The translations under genes and the position numbers were made by a program. 18,120 bases of DNA, from contig JAQIWT010000558.1 in the NCBI GenBank assembly GCA_034696485.1, positions 1 through 18,120 of the forward strand, written 5' to 3'. Shown piece after piece: positions 18,083 through 18,120 of this stretch. The stretch's first letter is position 1. The number at the start of each line of letters is the position of its first letter. The notes under the pieces were generated by a model. It was not told the DNA's origin, did not search any database, and saw only the letters and a list, made by a program, of their open reading frames with translations. The stretch comes from Isohypsibius dastychi. Its lineage: Eukaryota; Tardigrada; Eutardigrada; Parachela; Isohypsibiidae.

Positions 18083-18120
18083 TTTATTTGTTGTTTATAT
18101 TTGTTGAGAAATACCGGCCC
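18002..18120 (-). repeat. Right terminal inverted repeat
   Basis: This is the inverted copy of bases 1-119. It contains the last 27 codons (stop included) of the 777 aa plus-strand gene, whose stop lies at 18080-18082, followed by a 38-base T-rich tail that ends ATACCGGCCC. The terminus therefore has two roles: presumed transposase recognition and protein coding. Confidence 0.97.

Larger units (their letters stand above)
1..18120. mobile_element. Large TIR-bounded CACTA-like DNA transposon with host-like cargo genes
   Basis: The window begins and ends with a 119-bp inverted repeat (118/119 identical) and contains a transposase of the CACTA/EnSpm type, so it reads as one mobile unit. Known CACTA elements move by cut-and-paste and usually end in CACTA or CACTG with a 3-bp target duplication. 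Here the visible termini are GGGCCGGTAT, so either this is a divergent lineage or the repeats continue outside the window. Three apparent core genes (455 aa, transposase, 777 aa) fill the right half and four host-like genes fill the left half. Near-identity of the ends suggests recent movement or ongoing homogenisation. Target duplications cannot be checked here. Confidence 0.8.

Noticed and set aside
1-18120. Polinton/Maverick, which has a similar size and long TIRs
   Set aside because: I found no protein-primed DNA polymerase B, retroviral-type integrase, capsid, ATPase or protease. The only transposition enzyme is CACTA-like.
1-18120. CRISPR arrays, tRNA, rRNA or bacterial operons
   Set aside because: No spaced direct-repeat array, cloverleaf or rRNA sequence was seen, and the intron-exon organisation is plainly eukaryotic.

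Overview
The window is an 18.1 kb unit of invertebrate (metazoan) nuclear DNA framed by long terminal inverted repeats: bases 1-119 and 18002-18120 are reverse complements with one mismatch, at base 78. All larger genes are split by short GT-AG introns, mostly 45-90 bp, with pyrimidine-rich acceptors. TATA and TCAGT-type initiator motifs sit upstream of some genes. The recognisable proteins are an ELAV-type RNA-binding protein, a BTB-BACK protein and a receptor tyrosine kinase. This points to an animal with a compact genome, possibly an ecdysozoan; I cannot name the species.

Layout. The left half (587-8247) carries four minus-strand genes that look like host genes: the ELAV-like three-RRM protein (343 aa), the BTB-BACK protein (452 aa), a short-ectodomain receptor tyrosine kinase (443 aa), and a 308 aa protein with faint resemblance to MGAT4-family glycosyltransferases. 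The right half (8583-18082) looks like the mobile-element core: a 455 aa protein of unknown function (+), an 893 aa CACTA/EnSpm-type transposase (-), and a 777 aa modular acidic protein of unknown function (+). Spliced by eye, every gene keeps frame through all junctions with no internal stop.

How it fits together. I read the window as one large CACTA-like DNA transposon that has picked up four intron-containing, host-like genes. The right TIR encodes the acidic C-terminus of the 777 aa protein. The left TIR encodes the same 26-residue tail in frame behind a short separate reading frame. The palindrome TGACGTCA (CRE/ATF type) occurs four times, each time in a gene-upstream region, with a near-match in the region upstream of the BTB gene. 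CACGTG E-boxes occur in both divergent promoter regions. Cargo and core genes may therefore share a regulatory code. The last intron of the 777 aa gene holds a 109-bp near-perfect foldback that would form long double-stranded RNA in the pre-mRNA.

Limits. The exon models come from reading splice sites by eye. Family names rest on visible motifs, with no database search. Target-site duplications would lie outside the window and cannot be seen.
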